8,059 nt of DNA. Origin: Acidobacteriota bacterium (lineage in GTDB: Bacteria > Acidobacteriota > Blastocatellia > Pyrinomonadales > Pyrinomonadaceae). The notes beneath the pieces were generated by a model, which saw only the letters and a program-made list of their open reading frames with translations, made no database searches and had not been told where the DNA came from. A program made the translations under genes and the position numbers. Below are positions 1 through 5,537 of this stretch, one piece after another (position 1 is the stretch's first letter; each line of letters opens with the position of its first letter). The stretch lies in assembly GCA_013140875.1 (NCBI GenBank), contig JABFSB010000164.1, positions 1 to 8,059 of the forward strand, read 5' to 3'.

Positions 1-437
1 CCGACAAACGGCTTCATCGCGTCAGTCAGTTCATCGGTGGACGGCGTTCCGTAATCCGTCAGCGGCACACAGCCGAGCGTGAGAACCACTTCGGACAATA
101 TCGGCTTATCTATGGGCAATCCCGCCACGGCAAAAGCCGTCCCGTGCGGTGGATGTGCGTGGCAAACCGCATGAATATCCGGCCGCATCTTGTAGATCAA
201 CAGGTGCATCGCCAGCTCCGACGAGGCCTTTTTGTCGTTCAACGCCTTGCCGTCCATGTCCGTGATCGCCAGGCAATCTTCGGTCATCCGGCCTTTCGAA
301 GTCATCGTCGGTGTCGCAAGCACGCGGTTCTCGTCCAGCCGCACACTCACATTGCCGTCGAATGCGACAACATAATTACGGTCGTAAAGCAGTTTGCCGA
401 TCTCACAGACCTGTTTTCTGACGGCGGATTCTTCCAT
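1..437 (-). CDS. class II aldolase/adducin family protein, L-fuculose-phosphate aldolase-like (partial, C-terminus outside window)
   Basis: The minus-strand frame is open from an ATG at 437 to the left edge, giving 145 complete residues of a protein that is usually 210-230 long. Class II aldolases are cytoplasmic zinc enzymes; FucA-type members split L-fuculose-1-phosphate into dihydroxyacetone phosphate and L-lactaldehyde. Visible marks in order are a DGNVSVR phosphate-binding loop (27-33), a TSKGRM segment (46-51), SSELAMH (72-78) with E74 at the catalytic glutamate position, and HAHPPH (93-98) with zinc ligands H93 and H95. The third zinc histidine would lie beyond the window edge. The ATG at 437 is preferred because MEESAVRKQVCEIGKLLYDR aligns naturally with family N-termini. 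An in-frame ATG at 476 would add a cysteine-rich, hydrophobic 13-residue stretch. Neither start has a clear Shine-Dalgarno site. The family is secure, but the exact sugar-phosphate substrate is not determined. Confidence 0.88.
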   Translation of the reverse strand, partial: MEESAVRKQVCEIGKLLYDRNYVVAFDGNVSVRLDENRVLATPTMTSKGRMTEDCLAITDMDGKALNDKKASSELAMHLLIYKMRPDIHAVCHAHPPHGTAFAVAGLPIDKPILSEVVLTLGCVPLTDYGTPSTDELTDAMKPFV

Positions 438-495
438 ACAAAAACAAAGAAGCCACAGATTAACACAACCGAACATTCGGCGTTAACCTGTGGCT
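438..495 (-). terminator. intrinsic terminator after the small membrane-protein gene, abutting the aldolase start codon
   Basis: On the minus strand, 495-488 (AGCCACAG) pairs with 458-451 (CTGTGGCT). A G-U pair at 487/459 and five more pairs (TTAAC with GTTAA) continue the stem to 14 pairs. The 17-nt loop contains a small nested hairpin (CCGA, then TCGG). A U-rich run, TCTTTGTTTTTGT (450-438), follows. On the plus strand the 487/459 position would be an A-C mismatch with no T-run after it, so the minus orientation is the functional one. It starts about 30 nt after the stop codon of the upstream gene. The next base after the U-run is the A of the aldolase ATG. Confidence 0.75.
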
Positions 496-525
496 CAATC
501 CGTCTTTAATAAACTGTATCTGCCG

Positions 526-855
526 TTATCTATCGAGCAAAACCCTATGCGGCCGTTTCGCTGGTGCTGGCGGAGGCGGCGGTGGTGCATTATCCGCCTC
601 GAATACTTCCGAACCAACAGTAAACGAGCCCGTCTTCAAGCCAGCCTCTTCCAACTGTCGGCGAAGGTCGGCGTTCTCACGTTGGAGCCCATCATTCTCT
701 ATGCGAAGCTGTCTTTCCTCTCGATGCCTGTTGTTCTTACGCGGAAAATTGAACGAAGGTGACGAGATCGAAACGAAGAAGCTCGCGATAAAAAGGCCGG
801 CGGCAAAGGTCAGGAAAAATGGTAGAACTCTTTTCAATACTCCGGGGACGGTCAT
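526..855 (-). CDS. small membrane-anchored coiled-coil protein with proline-rich tail, function unknown
   Basis: This is a 109-residue protein that I cannot assign to a named family. It has a single N-terminal transmembrane helix (about 8-30, LPFFLTFAAGLFIASFFVSI). A charged region likely to form a short coiled coil follows (about 44-71, rich in E, R and L with heptad-like spacing), then a spacer, a proline run (91-99) and a basic tail ending in RPHRVLLDR. The one anchor helix suggests an inner-membrane protein with its C-terminal part in the periplasm. The layout recalls the N-terminal half of TonB-like proteins, but no TonB C-terminal domain is present. The start is well supported: GAGGTG (868-863) sits 7 nt before the ATG. 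It is divergent from ruvA and is followed by its own terminator, so it is probably a single-gene transcript. Confidence 0.8.
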   Translation of the reverse strand: MTVPGVLKRVLPFFLTFAAGLFIASFFVSISSPSFNFPRKNNRHREERQLRIENDGLQRENADLRRQLEEAGLKTGSFTVGSEVFEADNAPPPPPPAPAKRPHRVLLDR

Positions 856-878
856 GTAATTTCACCTCATGAAAGCTT

Positions 879-907
879 TATATCAATGTGTACGCCGCGT
901 TTTCGAA
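879..907 (-). promoter_or_regulatory. possible sigma70-type promoter for the small membrane-protein gene
   Basis: On the minus strand, TTCGAA (907-902) lies 17 nt before GATATA (884-879). Transcription would begin near 872, just before the GAGGTG ribosome site at 868-863. The -35 match is weak, so this is a candidate only. Confidence 0.28.
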
Positions 908-1084
908 TCTGGTTTCAAAAATCAGCCATTTCCAAATTCCATTCTATAACTTTAAATGACCGGTGGAAAGACTTTTGTTCCAAACCCAGGGGCAAATCGC
1001 CAAAAATATTTTTCAATCCGCTTCGCACGCGGAGGAAATTGGTTGGCAATCCGTTTAAATGGATGCCGAAAACAATCGCGACCG

Positions 1085-1113
1085 TTGCCCCGCCTGAATA
1101 TTTGAATTACAAT
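1085..1113 (+). promoter_or_regulatory. predicted sigma70-type promoter for ruvA
   Basis: TTGCCC (1085-1090) and TACAAT (1108-1113) are separated by exactly 17 bases. They match the TTGACA/TATAAT consensus at 4 and 5 of 6 positions. Initiation about 7 nt after the -10 box falls near 1120, leaving a leader of only about 13 nt before the ruvA ATG. No convincing Shine-Dalgarno sequence is present in that leader. The region from 856 to here is AT-rich and I see no gene in it. Confidence 0.5.
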
Positions 1114-1132
1114 TTGTTGCAAGTGTGAAACG

Positions 1133-1744
1133 ATGATCGCTTTCTTAACCGGAAAATTATTAGAAAAAGGTGCTAATTCGGTGATCGTGGATGTCGGCGG
1201 CGTCGGGTATGAGGTATTAATTCCGCTGTCGACGTTTTATGAGATCGGCGAGGTCGGCGGCAGCGTCGAGTTGCGTATTTATACAAACGTCCGTGAAGAC
1301 GCGATTCAGTTGTTCGGCTTTAAGACCCTGCGTGAGAAAGAATTGTACTTAAAGCTGATCTCGGTGCAGGGCGTCGGCGCAAAATCCGGCATTTCGATGC
1401 TTTCCGGCATGAGCGCCGATGAGATCGTTGCCGCGATCCGAACCGACAATGTCGCAAAGTTGACCGCAATCCCCGGGGTCGGCCGCAAAACAGCGGAAAG
1501 ACTTGTCGTGGAACTGCGGGACAAGGTAGGTGATCTGGCGTCCGGCGTATCGGCCGGAGCTTCGATGGCGGCGGTCGCTGGAGTTGGAAGCGATGGCGTC
1601 TATGACGACGCGTTATCCGCGCTTGTAAACCTTGGCTACCAAAGATCGGCCGCCGAAAAGGCGCTTCAACAAGTTCGCAGCGACGGCGTGGAGCCCAATG
1701 TGCAGAAAATGCTCCGGGCGGCGTTGCAGCGGCTCGCCAAATAA
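1133..1744 (+). CDS. ruvA: Holliday junction branch migration complex subunit RuvA
   Basis: RuvA (203 residues, the family's usual length) forms a tetramer that grips the four-way Holliday junction and loads the RuvB motor for branch migration during recombinational repair. All three domains are visible. The N-terminal OB fold (about 1-63) contains NVREDAIQLFGF, with E55 and D56 at the acidic-pin positions that help separate strands. Domain II has two helix-hairpin-helix motifs, VQGVGAKSG (78-86) and IPGVGRKTAERL (113-124). A flexible Gly/Ala/Ser-rich linker (about 134-155) leads to the UBA-like domain III (about 157-203) that contacts RuvB. The ATG gives the canonical MIAFLTGKL start. It is the first gene after the divergent intergenic region, and its stop codon lies at the base of a large inverted repeat. 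No ruvC is visible here, and ruvB lies four genes downstream. Confidence 0.98.
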   Translation: MIAFLTGKLLEKGANSVIVDVGGVGYEVLIPLSTFYEIGEVGGSVELRIYTNVREDAIQLFGFKTLREKELYLKLISVQGVGAKSGISMLSGMSADEIVAAIRTDNVAKLTAIPGVGRKTAERLVVELRDKVGDLASGVSAGASMAAVAGVGSDGVYDDALSALVNLGYQRSAAEKALQQVRSDGVEPNVQKMLRAALQRLAK

Positions 1745-1821
1745 TGCAGAAGCCTGCGTGTGAGCAAGGGCGTAACATCCAACTTGAGCACTACGCCCTT
1801 GCTCACACTCAGGCTTCTGCA
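1745..1821. repeat. 77-base near-perfect inverted repeat, probably a mobile palindromic element
   Basis: Bases 1745-1774 pair with 1821-1792 in 29 of 30 positions; the only mismatch is C1757 with T1809. They enclose a 17-base loop (1775-1791). The outer arms read TGCAGAAGCCTG and CAGGCTTCTGCA, and the inner arms include GTGTGAGCAAGGGCGTA. The element starts directly at the ruvA stop codon (TAA, 1742-1744) and ends 9 bases before the proposed protease ATG. No U-run follows either arm, so it does not look like a standard terminator. Its size, its symmetry and its position exactly between two genes suggest a REP-like or MITE-like dispersed repeat. Copy number elsewhere in the genome cannot be seen from this window. 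Confidence 0.9.
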
Positions 1822-1830
1822 AGACCACGA

Positions 1831-2592
1831 ATGCTCGAAATTCTTGAACACATTCGTCGCGATGTTGCCGCTCTCGACCGAAAGGCGGTTGTCGCGCTTG
1901 TTTACGCTGCGTTCGGGCTGGCGTGTATTTATTACTTGAAGGACACGGCAGCCGTCGCCGGATTTCTAAGCGGCACTCAACTTGAACCGCTGGGCAGATG
2001 GATAACCGATTCCCACGCGAACAATCTGCCCGGCCTGACTTGGTGGGTCGCGGTAGTGAGCGTGTTCTATTTCGTCGGGCCGTTTTTGATAATAAAACTC
2101 GGCTGGCACGGCAACGTTCGCGATTTCGGGCTGAGGCTGCGGATCGAACCCGGCTTCTGGAAACTCTTTGCAGCGTGTACCGCAGTGATGCTCCCGCTCG
2201 TTTATCTAATGTCGCTGACATCAGGTTTTACCGCAAAATATCCGTTCCTGCGAATCTTCAACGGCGAACCGTACATCGGGCGGACGTTGCTGATTTGGGA
2301 ACTGATATACTTCGTTCAGTTCTTCGGCCTTGAGTTTTTCTTCCGCGGCTTTCTGGTGCACAGCCTGAAACGCTCGCTCGGACTATATTCGATCTTTGTG
2401 ATGACCGTGCCGTACTGCATGATCCACTTCGGCAAACCACCCGCCGAAACAATGGCCGCCATCGCCGCGGGCATCTTTTTGGGGTGGTTGAGCTATCGTA
2501 ACGGCAGCATCTGGCTGGGATTGGCCCTGCACTGTACCGTGGCTTTTTCGATGGACATTCTGGCCCTTCACGCAAAAGGGCTTCTGTTCTGA
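1831..2592 (+). CDS. CPBP-family glutamic-type intramembrane protease (PF02517-like)
   Basis: This is a 253-residue polytopic membrane protein. CPBP (Abi/Rce1-like) proteins cut or bind peptides within the membrane using a glutamate and histidines. Six or seven hydrophobic segments are visible at roughly 19-36, 70-89, 110-129, 152-176, 186-199, 207-221 and 227-245. Family motifs appear in order: LEFFFRGFL (167-175) with E168 and R172, PYCMIHFGKP (194-203) with H199, and LALHCTVAFSMD (231-242) with H234. The usual first glutamate of the EExxxR motif is leucine here, a form I believe also occurs in relatives. The ATG at 1831 is chosen because the frame upstream back to 1744 is entirely made of the inverted repeat. 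The alternative start at 1744 overlaps the ruvA stop (TAATG) and would add 29 residues. Neither has a clear ribosome site. The substrate is unknown. Confidence 0.85.
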   Translation: MLEILEHIRRDVAALDRKAVVALVYAAFGLACIYYLKDTAAVAGFLSGTQLEPLGRWITDSHANNLPGLTWWVAVVSVFYFVGPFLIIKLGWHGNVRDFGLRLRIEPGFWKLFAACTAVMLPLVYLMSLTSGFTAKYPFLRIFNGEPYIGRTLLIWELIYFVQFFGLEFFFRGFLVHSLKRSLGLYSIFVMTVPYCMIHFGKPPAETMAAIAAGIFLGWLSYRNGSIWLGLALHCTVAFSMDILALHAKGLLF

Positions 2593-2653
2593 ATATTCTC
2601 AAAAATTATCCTGCAGCGTGATAAAATTCCCGCTTGGGAGAAATCGAATAATT

Positions 2654-2863
2654 ATGGATCAGACAAACATGGAATCTCGGATAGCGGTTCTGGAAGAGGA
2701 GATATCCACTTTAAAGATAAAGTTTGAGAAGATCGAGAACGCCGACGCCTGGTGGAAACAGCGGAGCGGGATATTCGCCGATGATCCGCTTCACGCGGAA
2801 GCAACTCGCCTGGGCCGGGAATGGCGACAAAGCAATGGGTCGAACGGGGACGCCCATAAATGA
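2654..2863 (+). CDS. antitoxin of a VapBC-like toxin-antitoxin pair
   Basis: This is a 69-residue acidic protein directly upstream of the PIN toxin gene, with a 4-nt ATGA overlap, the classic layout of a type II antitoxin. The N-terminal part (about 6-28, MESRIAVLEEEISTLKIKF) is a short coiled coil. The C-terminal part has WW (33-34) and a FADDPLHAEATRLGREWR segment (41-58). That segment resembles the toxin-clasping region I recall from small antitoxins paired with PIN toxins of the LDTD type. No AbrB, ribbon-helix-helix or helix-turn-helix DNA-binding region is evident. The ATG at 2654 is preferred; GGGAG lies at 2636-2640, a somewhat long 13 nt away. A GTG at 2618 (81 residues) and an ATG at 2669 (64 residues) are alternatives. 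Role: it presumably holds the toxin inactive by direct binding. Confidence 0.78.
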   Translation: MDQTNMESRIAVLEEEISTLKIKFEKIENADAWWKQRSGIFADDPLHAEATRLGREWRQSNGSNGDAHK

Positions 2864-3282
2864 TCGTTCTCGACACAGACTGTCTCAGCCTTTTGGAACG
2901 AGAACGCCTGCTTGAATCCTCGAAATTGCTAAAGGCTCTTGAGCGGCATCGGTCCGATGAGGTCTGCACGACGATAATCACCTTCGAAGAGCAGATGCGA
3001 GGCTGGCTATCCTTCATCGCTCGATGTAAGAACCTCGAAGAGCAAGTCGCAGGTTACGAAAGACTGCATAGATTTCTTGAAAGTTACAGAAACACCCCAG
3101 TCCTGGATTTTGACGAGAAGGCTGCCGCCGTTTTTCGTGAACTAAAGAATTCAAAGGTCCGAGTTGGCACCATGGACCTGAAGATCGCCGCGATAACTAT
3201 TGCCAACGAAGCGATTTTGGTGACCAGGAATCTATCCGATTTCACACAGGTGCACGGACTACGCTCGCAGGATTGGACCTAG
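2860..3282 (+). CDS. vapC: VapC-family PIN-domain toxin ribonuclease
   Basis: This 140-residue protein matches the typical VapC length. PIN toxins are magnesium-dependent endoribonucleases, often cutting tRNA or rRNA, that slow growth when freed from their antitoxin. The metal-binding acidic residues are in the expected order: LDTD (4-7) with D5, TFEEQMRGW (41-49) with E43/E44, GTMDLKIAA (103-111) with D106, and VTRNLSDF (121-128) with N124 and D127. All key positions are intact, so the enzyme should be active. It follows its antitoxin with an ATGA overlap, so both come from one message and translation is coupled. Such modules move readily between genomes, and its position between ruvA and ruvB fits an insertion. 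The RNA target cannot be told from sequence. Confidence 0.93.
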   Translation: MIVLDTDCLSLLERERLLESSKLLKALERHRSDEVCTTIITFEEQMRGWLSFIARCKNLEEQVAGYERLHRFLESYRNTPVLDFDEKAAAVFRELKNSKVRVGTMDLKIAAITIANEAILVTRNLSDFTQVHGLRSQDWT

Positions 3283-3379
3283 CATCGTGCCGAACGTTGA
3301 ATTTTTAGCGTTCCATTTCGACGGACATCTTGGCTCTGTACAACAAGGGCATATTGCTTTTAGCGGCGGTTTCGGAGCG

Positions 3380-4351
3380 ATGAGAAAAGTATTCAAAGTA
3401 ATTTGCGTGATCTGCTTTCTGTGCGTTAGCAGTGCCTTTGGCTGCATTCTTTCAAAGAAATCCACCACGAAGTTCGACTCCAACGAATTCATTTTCATTG
3501 GTACCGTGATCGGCTATACGGGTGCAGTGGAATTTGATGGAGTTAGGGCGAATGGATCCATTGCCCCAATCAGTGGGACCTATGTGAACCAAACCGCAGA
3601 ACCAAAGTTTGTTACAAATGGGGTAGTGGTAAGGATGAAAGATTCCGTTCATCTACCTATCAAATCGGAGGTCTTCGAAGTCTTCGAGTATTCCCTTAGG
3701 GCTGATTGTCTATTCCAGGGCGTTTCGATCACTGATCTGCGGGATGAATTTCCCCTGAATTCCGAGGTAAGAGTCATTTCAAAAAAGGCTCAGTTAGTCA
3801 CAGTCAAAACAAGCGATGGGCACGTGAGATTAGAGAACAGGCTTACCGAGGATGGAAGTATTGCCCTGAACTCTGATAAAAACGACAATCGGATGACCAC
3901 TACCGATTCTATTTTCGACTATAAGACTTATTCTTACGATATGAATCGGGATTCATACAGCCGATACCTTCTTCCTGTTTTCGAGATCCGTAAAGATCTC
4001 TTGCGCCTTTCGCAAACGACCGATCAAAGTTTAAGAAACAAAATCCTCGACCGAATTTTTCATGCACCCGTCGCGCATGATATCGACCATGGCGGAATCT
4101 TTAAGAATTACACGTCAAGTGAGTCGGAATACAGACGCTACTTCGAATCTCACCTTCGAGCCACGGATCCTGACTTTTACATACAATACAAGGTCTACCA
4201 GGATGCCTTAGATAAACTCGTGAAAATGGGATATACAAAGGATCAAGCCGAAGCGGCCCTGGGGAAAGCACTTGAGAAGGGAACCGATATCGATATGGCT
4301 AAGTTGTATGAGGCGAGTTTGAAATATCTGCCCACGCGTAAAAGCAAGTGA
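3380..4351 (+). CDS. secreted protein of unknown function with a UBA-like C-terminal segment
   Basis: This is a 323-residue protein that I do not recognise as a named family. It begins with a clear export signal: basic MRKVFK, a hydrophobic core (7-18) and a possible cleavage near AFG/C22. After the signal, C22 and a KFDSNEFIFIGTVIGYTG stretch (31-48) precede a beta-rich, valine-rich region (about 80-145) with a second cysteine, C110. The pattern of an early cysteine followed by an FIGTV strand recalls secreted NTR/TIMP-like OB folds, but this is speculative. The middle (about 185-270) is polar and aromatic. The C-terminus (275-301) has a UBA-like pattern, ALDKLVKMGYTKDQAEAAL. The open frame extends to a GTG at 3287, but that would place 31 residues before the signal, so the ATG at 3380 is preferred. 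GC content is visibly lower than in ruvA, which suggests a different origin. Its stop overlaps the ruvB start. Confidence 0.75.
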   Translation: MRKVFKVICVICFLCVSSAFGCILSKKSTTKFDSNEFIFIGTVIGYTGAVEFDGVRANGSIAPISGTYVNQTAEPKFVTNGVVVRMKDSVHLPIKSEVFEVFEYSLRADCLFQGVSITDLRDEFPLNSEVRVISKKAQLVTVKTSDGHVRLENRLTEDGSIALNSDKNDNRMTTTDSIFDYKTYSYDMNRDSYSRYLLPVFEIRKDLLRLSQTTDQSLRNKILDRIFHAPVAHDIDHGGIFKNYTSSESEYRRYFESHLRATDPDFYIQYKVYQDALDKLVKMGYTKDQAEAALGKALEKGTDIDMAKLYEASLKYLPTRKSK

Positions 4352-5382
4352 CGATAGCAACCATAGACATTAAGAACGAAGAACTCACCGCCGAAGAAAA
4401 ACACTTCGAGGCGACGCTTCGTCCTGCCCAATTGGCCGAATACATCGGCCAGGCGAAGGTTAAGGACAACCTGCGCGTTTTTATGAAGGCGGCGTTGAAG
4501 CGGCGTGAGGCTTTAGATCATATTTTGCTAACTGGCCCGCCGGGCGTGGGGAAGACGACCCTTTCCAATATTGTCGCGAACGAAATGGGAGCAGCGTTGA
4601 AATCGACGGCCGGGCCGATCATCGAAAAGGCGGGCGATTTGGCTGCGATCCTGACCAATTTGGAAGAAGGCGACGTGTTGTTCATCGACGAGATCCATCG
4701 TCTGAATCCGGCGATCGAGGAAATCTTGTATCCGGCGATGGAGGATTACAGCCTCGACCTGATGATCGGGCAAGGCACGGCGGCGCGATCGATAAAACTC
4801 GATTTGCCAAAATTTACTCTGGTCGGGGCGACGACCCGGCCCGGTTTGATCACCGCGCCTTTGCGCGGCCGATTCGGGATAATATTTCACCTCGATTTTT
4901 ACGGGATCAAGGAATTGCAGCAAATCGTCGAGCGTTCGGCCGGAATTTTAAACGTCGAGATAGATCCGACCGGCTCGAATGAGATCGCTCGCCGTGCCCG
5001 CGGCACACCGCGCATCGCCAACCGTTTGCTCCGCCGCGTACGCGATTACGCCGAAGTCGATCATGATGGCCGAATTACCGAGCACGTCGCAAACGACGCC
5101 CTGAACCGGATGGAAGTGGACACCTTCGGCCTGGACGAGATGGACCGCAAGCTCCTGACAACCATCATCGAAAAATTCGACGGCGGCCCGGTCGGTCTTG
5201 GAACTCTCTGTGCTTCTCTGCACGAGGAAAAAGATTCGATCGAAGAAATAATCGAGCCGTATCTCCTCCAAATTGGATTCCTGAATCGCACGCCTCGCGG
5301 AAGGATGGCTACGAGATTGGCTTACGAACATTTCGGATTGGAAATTTCGAGCAGAACGACAACACCTGGTTTGTTTGAATAG
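4348..5382 (+). CDS. ruvB: Holliday junction branch migration ATPase RuvB
   Basis: RuvB (344 residues, normal length) is the hexameric AAA+ motor that, with RuvA, pumps DNA through Holliday junctions. Visible elements are a YIGQ segment (32-35), Walker A GPPGVGKT (63-70), Walker B LFIDEIHRL (111-119), sensor 1 GATTRPGLIT (160-169) and an arginine finger in PLRGRFG (171-177, probably R175). Sensor 2 is GTPRIANRLLRR (219-230), and a C-terminal winged helix (about 265-330) has GGPVGLGTL and RTPRGRMAT. The start is forced: a TAA stop at 4339-4341 lies in frame just upstream, leaving the GTG at 4348 as the only reasonable start. No ribosome site precedes it. The GTGA overlap with the preceding gene implies translational coupling. 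It converges on gyrA. Confidence 0.98.
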   Translation: MTIATIDIKNEELTAEEKHFEATLRPAQLAEYIGQAKVKDNLRVFMKAALKRREALDHILLTGPPGVGKTTLSNIVANEMGAALKSTAGPIIEKAGDLAAILTNLEEGDVLFIDEIHRLNPAIEEILYPAMEDYSLDLMIGQGTAARSIKLDLPKFTLVGATTRPGLITAPLRGRFGIIFHLDFYGIKELQQIVERSAGILNVEIDPTGSNEIARRARGTPRIANRLLRRVRDYAEVDHDGRITEHVANDALNRMEVDTFGLDEMDRKLLTTIIEKFDGGPVGLGTLCASLHEEKDSIEEIIEPYLLQIGFLNRTPRGRMATRLAYEHFGLEISSRTTTPGLFE

Positions 5383-5437
5383 GTTTGTTCCCAGCAAACT
5401 GAAAGCTGAAAAGTAGTAATTGAAAATGCGACGGACC

Positions 5438-5472
5438 GTTTTTAGTTTTTACCTTTCAGTTTTTAGTTTTTA
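5438..5472. repeat. heptamer tandem repeat in the ruvB/gyrA 3' region
   Basis: Five 7-base units are laid end to end: two copies of GTTTTTA (5438-5451), one variant CCTTTCA (5452-5458), then two more GTTTTTA (5459-5472). It is AT-rich, lies in non-coding DNA between two convergent genes and is too short and simple for a CRISPR. It may be replication-slippage DNA. I see no gene in 5383-5537. Confidence 0.8.
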
Positions 5473-5484
5473 GGAATAAATAAG

Positions 5485-5514
5485 AAAGCCGCGACCCATG
5501 TGGACCGCGGCTTT
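5485..5514. terminator. bidirectional intrinsic terminator shared by ruvB and gyrA
   Basis: AAAGCCGCG (5485-5493) pairs perfectly with CGCGGCTTT (5506-5514). A two-base mismatch on each side and an inner CC/GG pair follow. On the plus strand the stem ends in TTTT; on the minus strand it ends in TTTCTTATTTATT. It lies 23 bases beyond the gyrA stop and about 100 bases beyond the ruvB stop. The minus-strand tail is the better U-run, so it probably serves gyrA most strongly. Confidence 0.8.
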
Positions 5515-5537
5515 TGAGATTGACCTGACAAAGCGAC

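Noticed and set aside
886..1128. 80-residue open frame in the divergent intergenic region
   Set aside because: No ribosome site or protein-like composition, and it overlaps the likely ruvA promoter.
1613..2221. Minus-strand frame of 202 residues across ruvA and the protease gene
   Set aside because: Arg- and Ser-rich shadow of two genuine plus-strand genes that passes through the palindrome.
2606..2624. TTATC/GATAA inverted repeat upstream of the antitoxin, a possible operator
   Set aside because: Only five pairs around a 9-base spacer, and symmetry breaks at the next base; expected by chance in AT-rich DNA, and the antitoxin shows no DNA-binding fold.
3330..3357. TTGGCT and TATTGC as a promoter for the secreted-protein gene
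   Set aside because: 16-base spacing and a poor -10 match; not better than chance.
3287..3379. Extended GTG start for the secreted protein
   Set aside because: It would put 31 residues before a clean signal peptide; the ATG at 3380 starts exactly at the signal.
5396..5462. 10-base inverted repeat AAACTGAAAG/CTTTCAGTTT as a ruvB terminator
   Set aside because: The loop is 47 bases, the stem is AT-rich and there is no clean stem-loop; the GC-rich hairpin at 5485-5514 is the better terminator.
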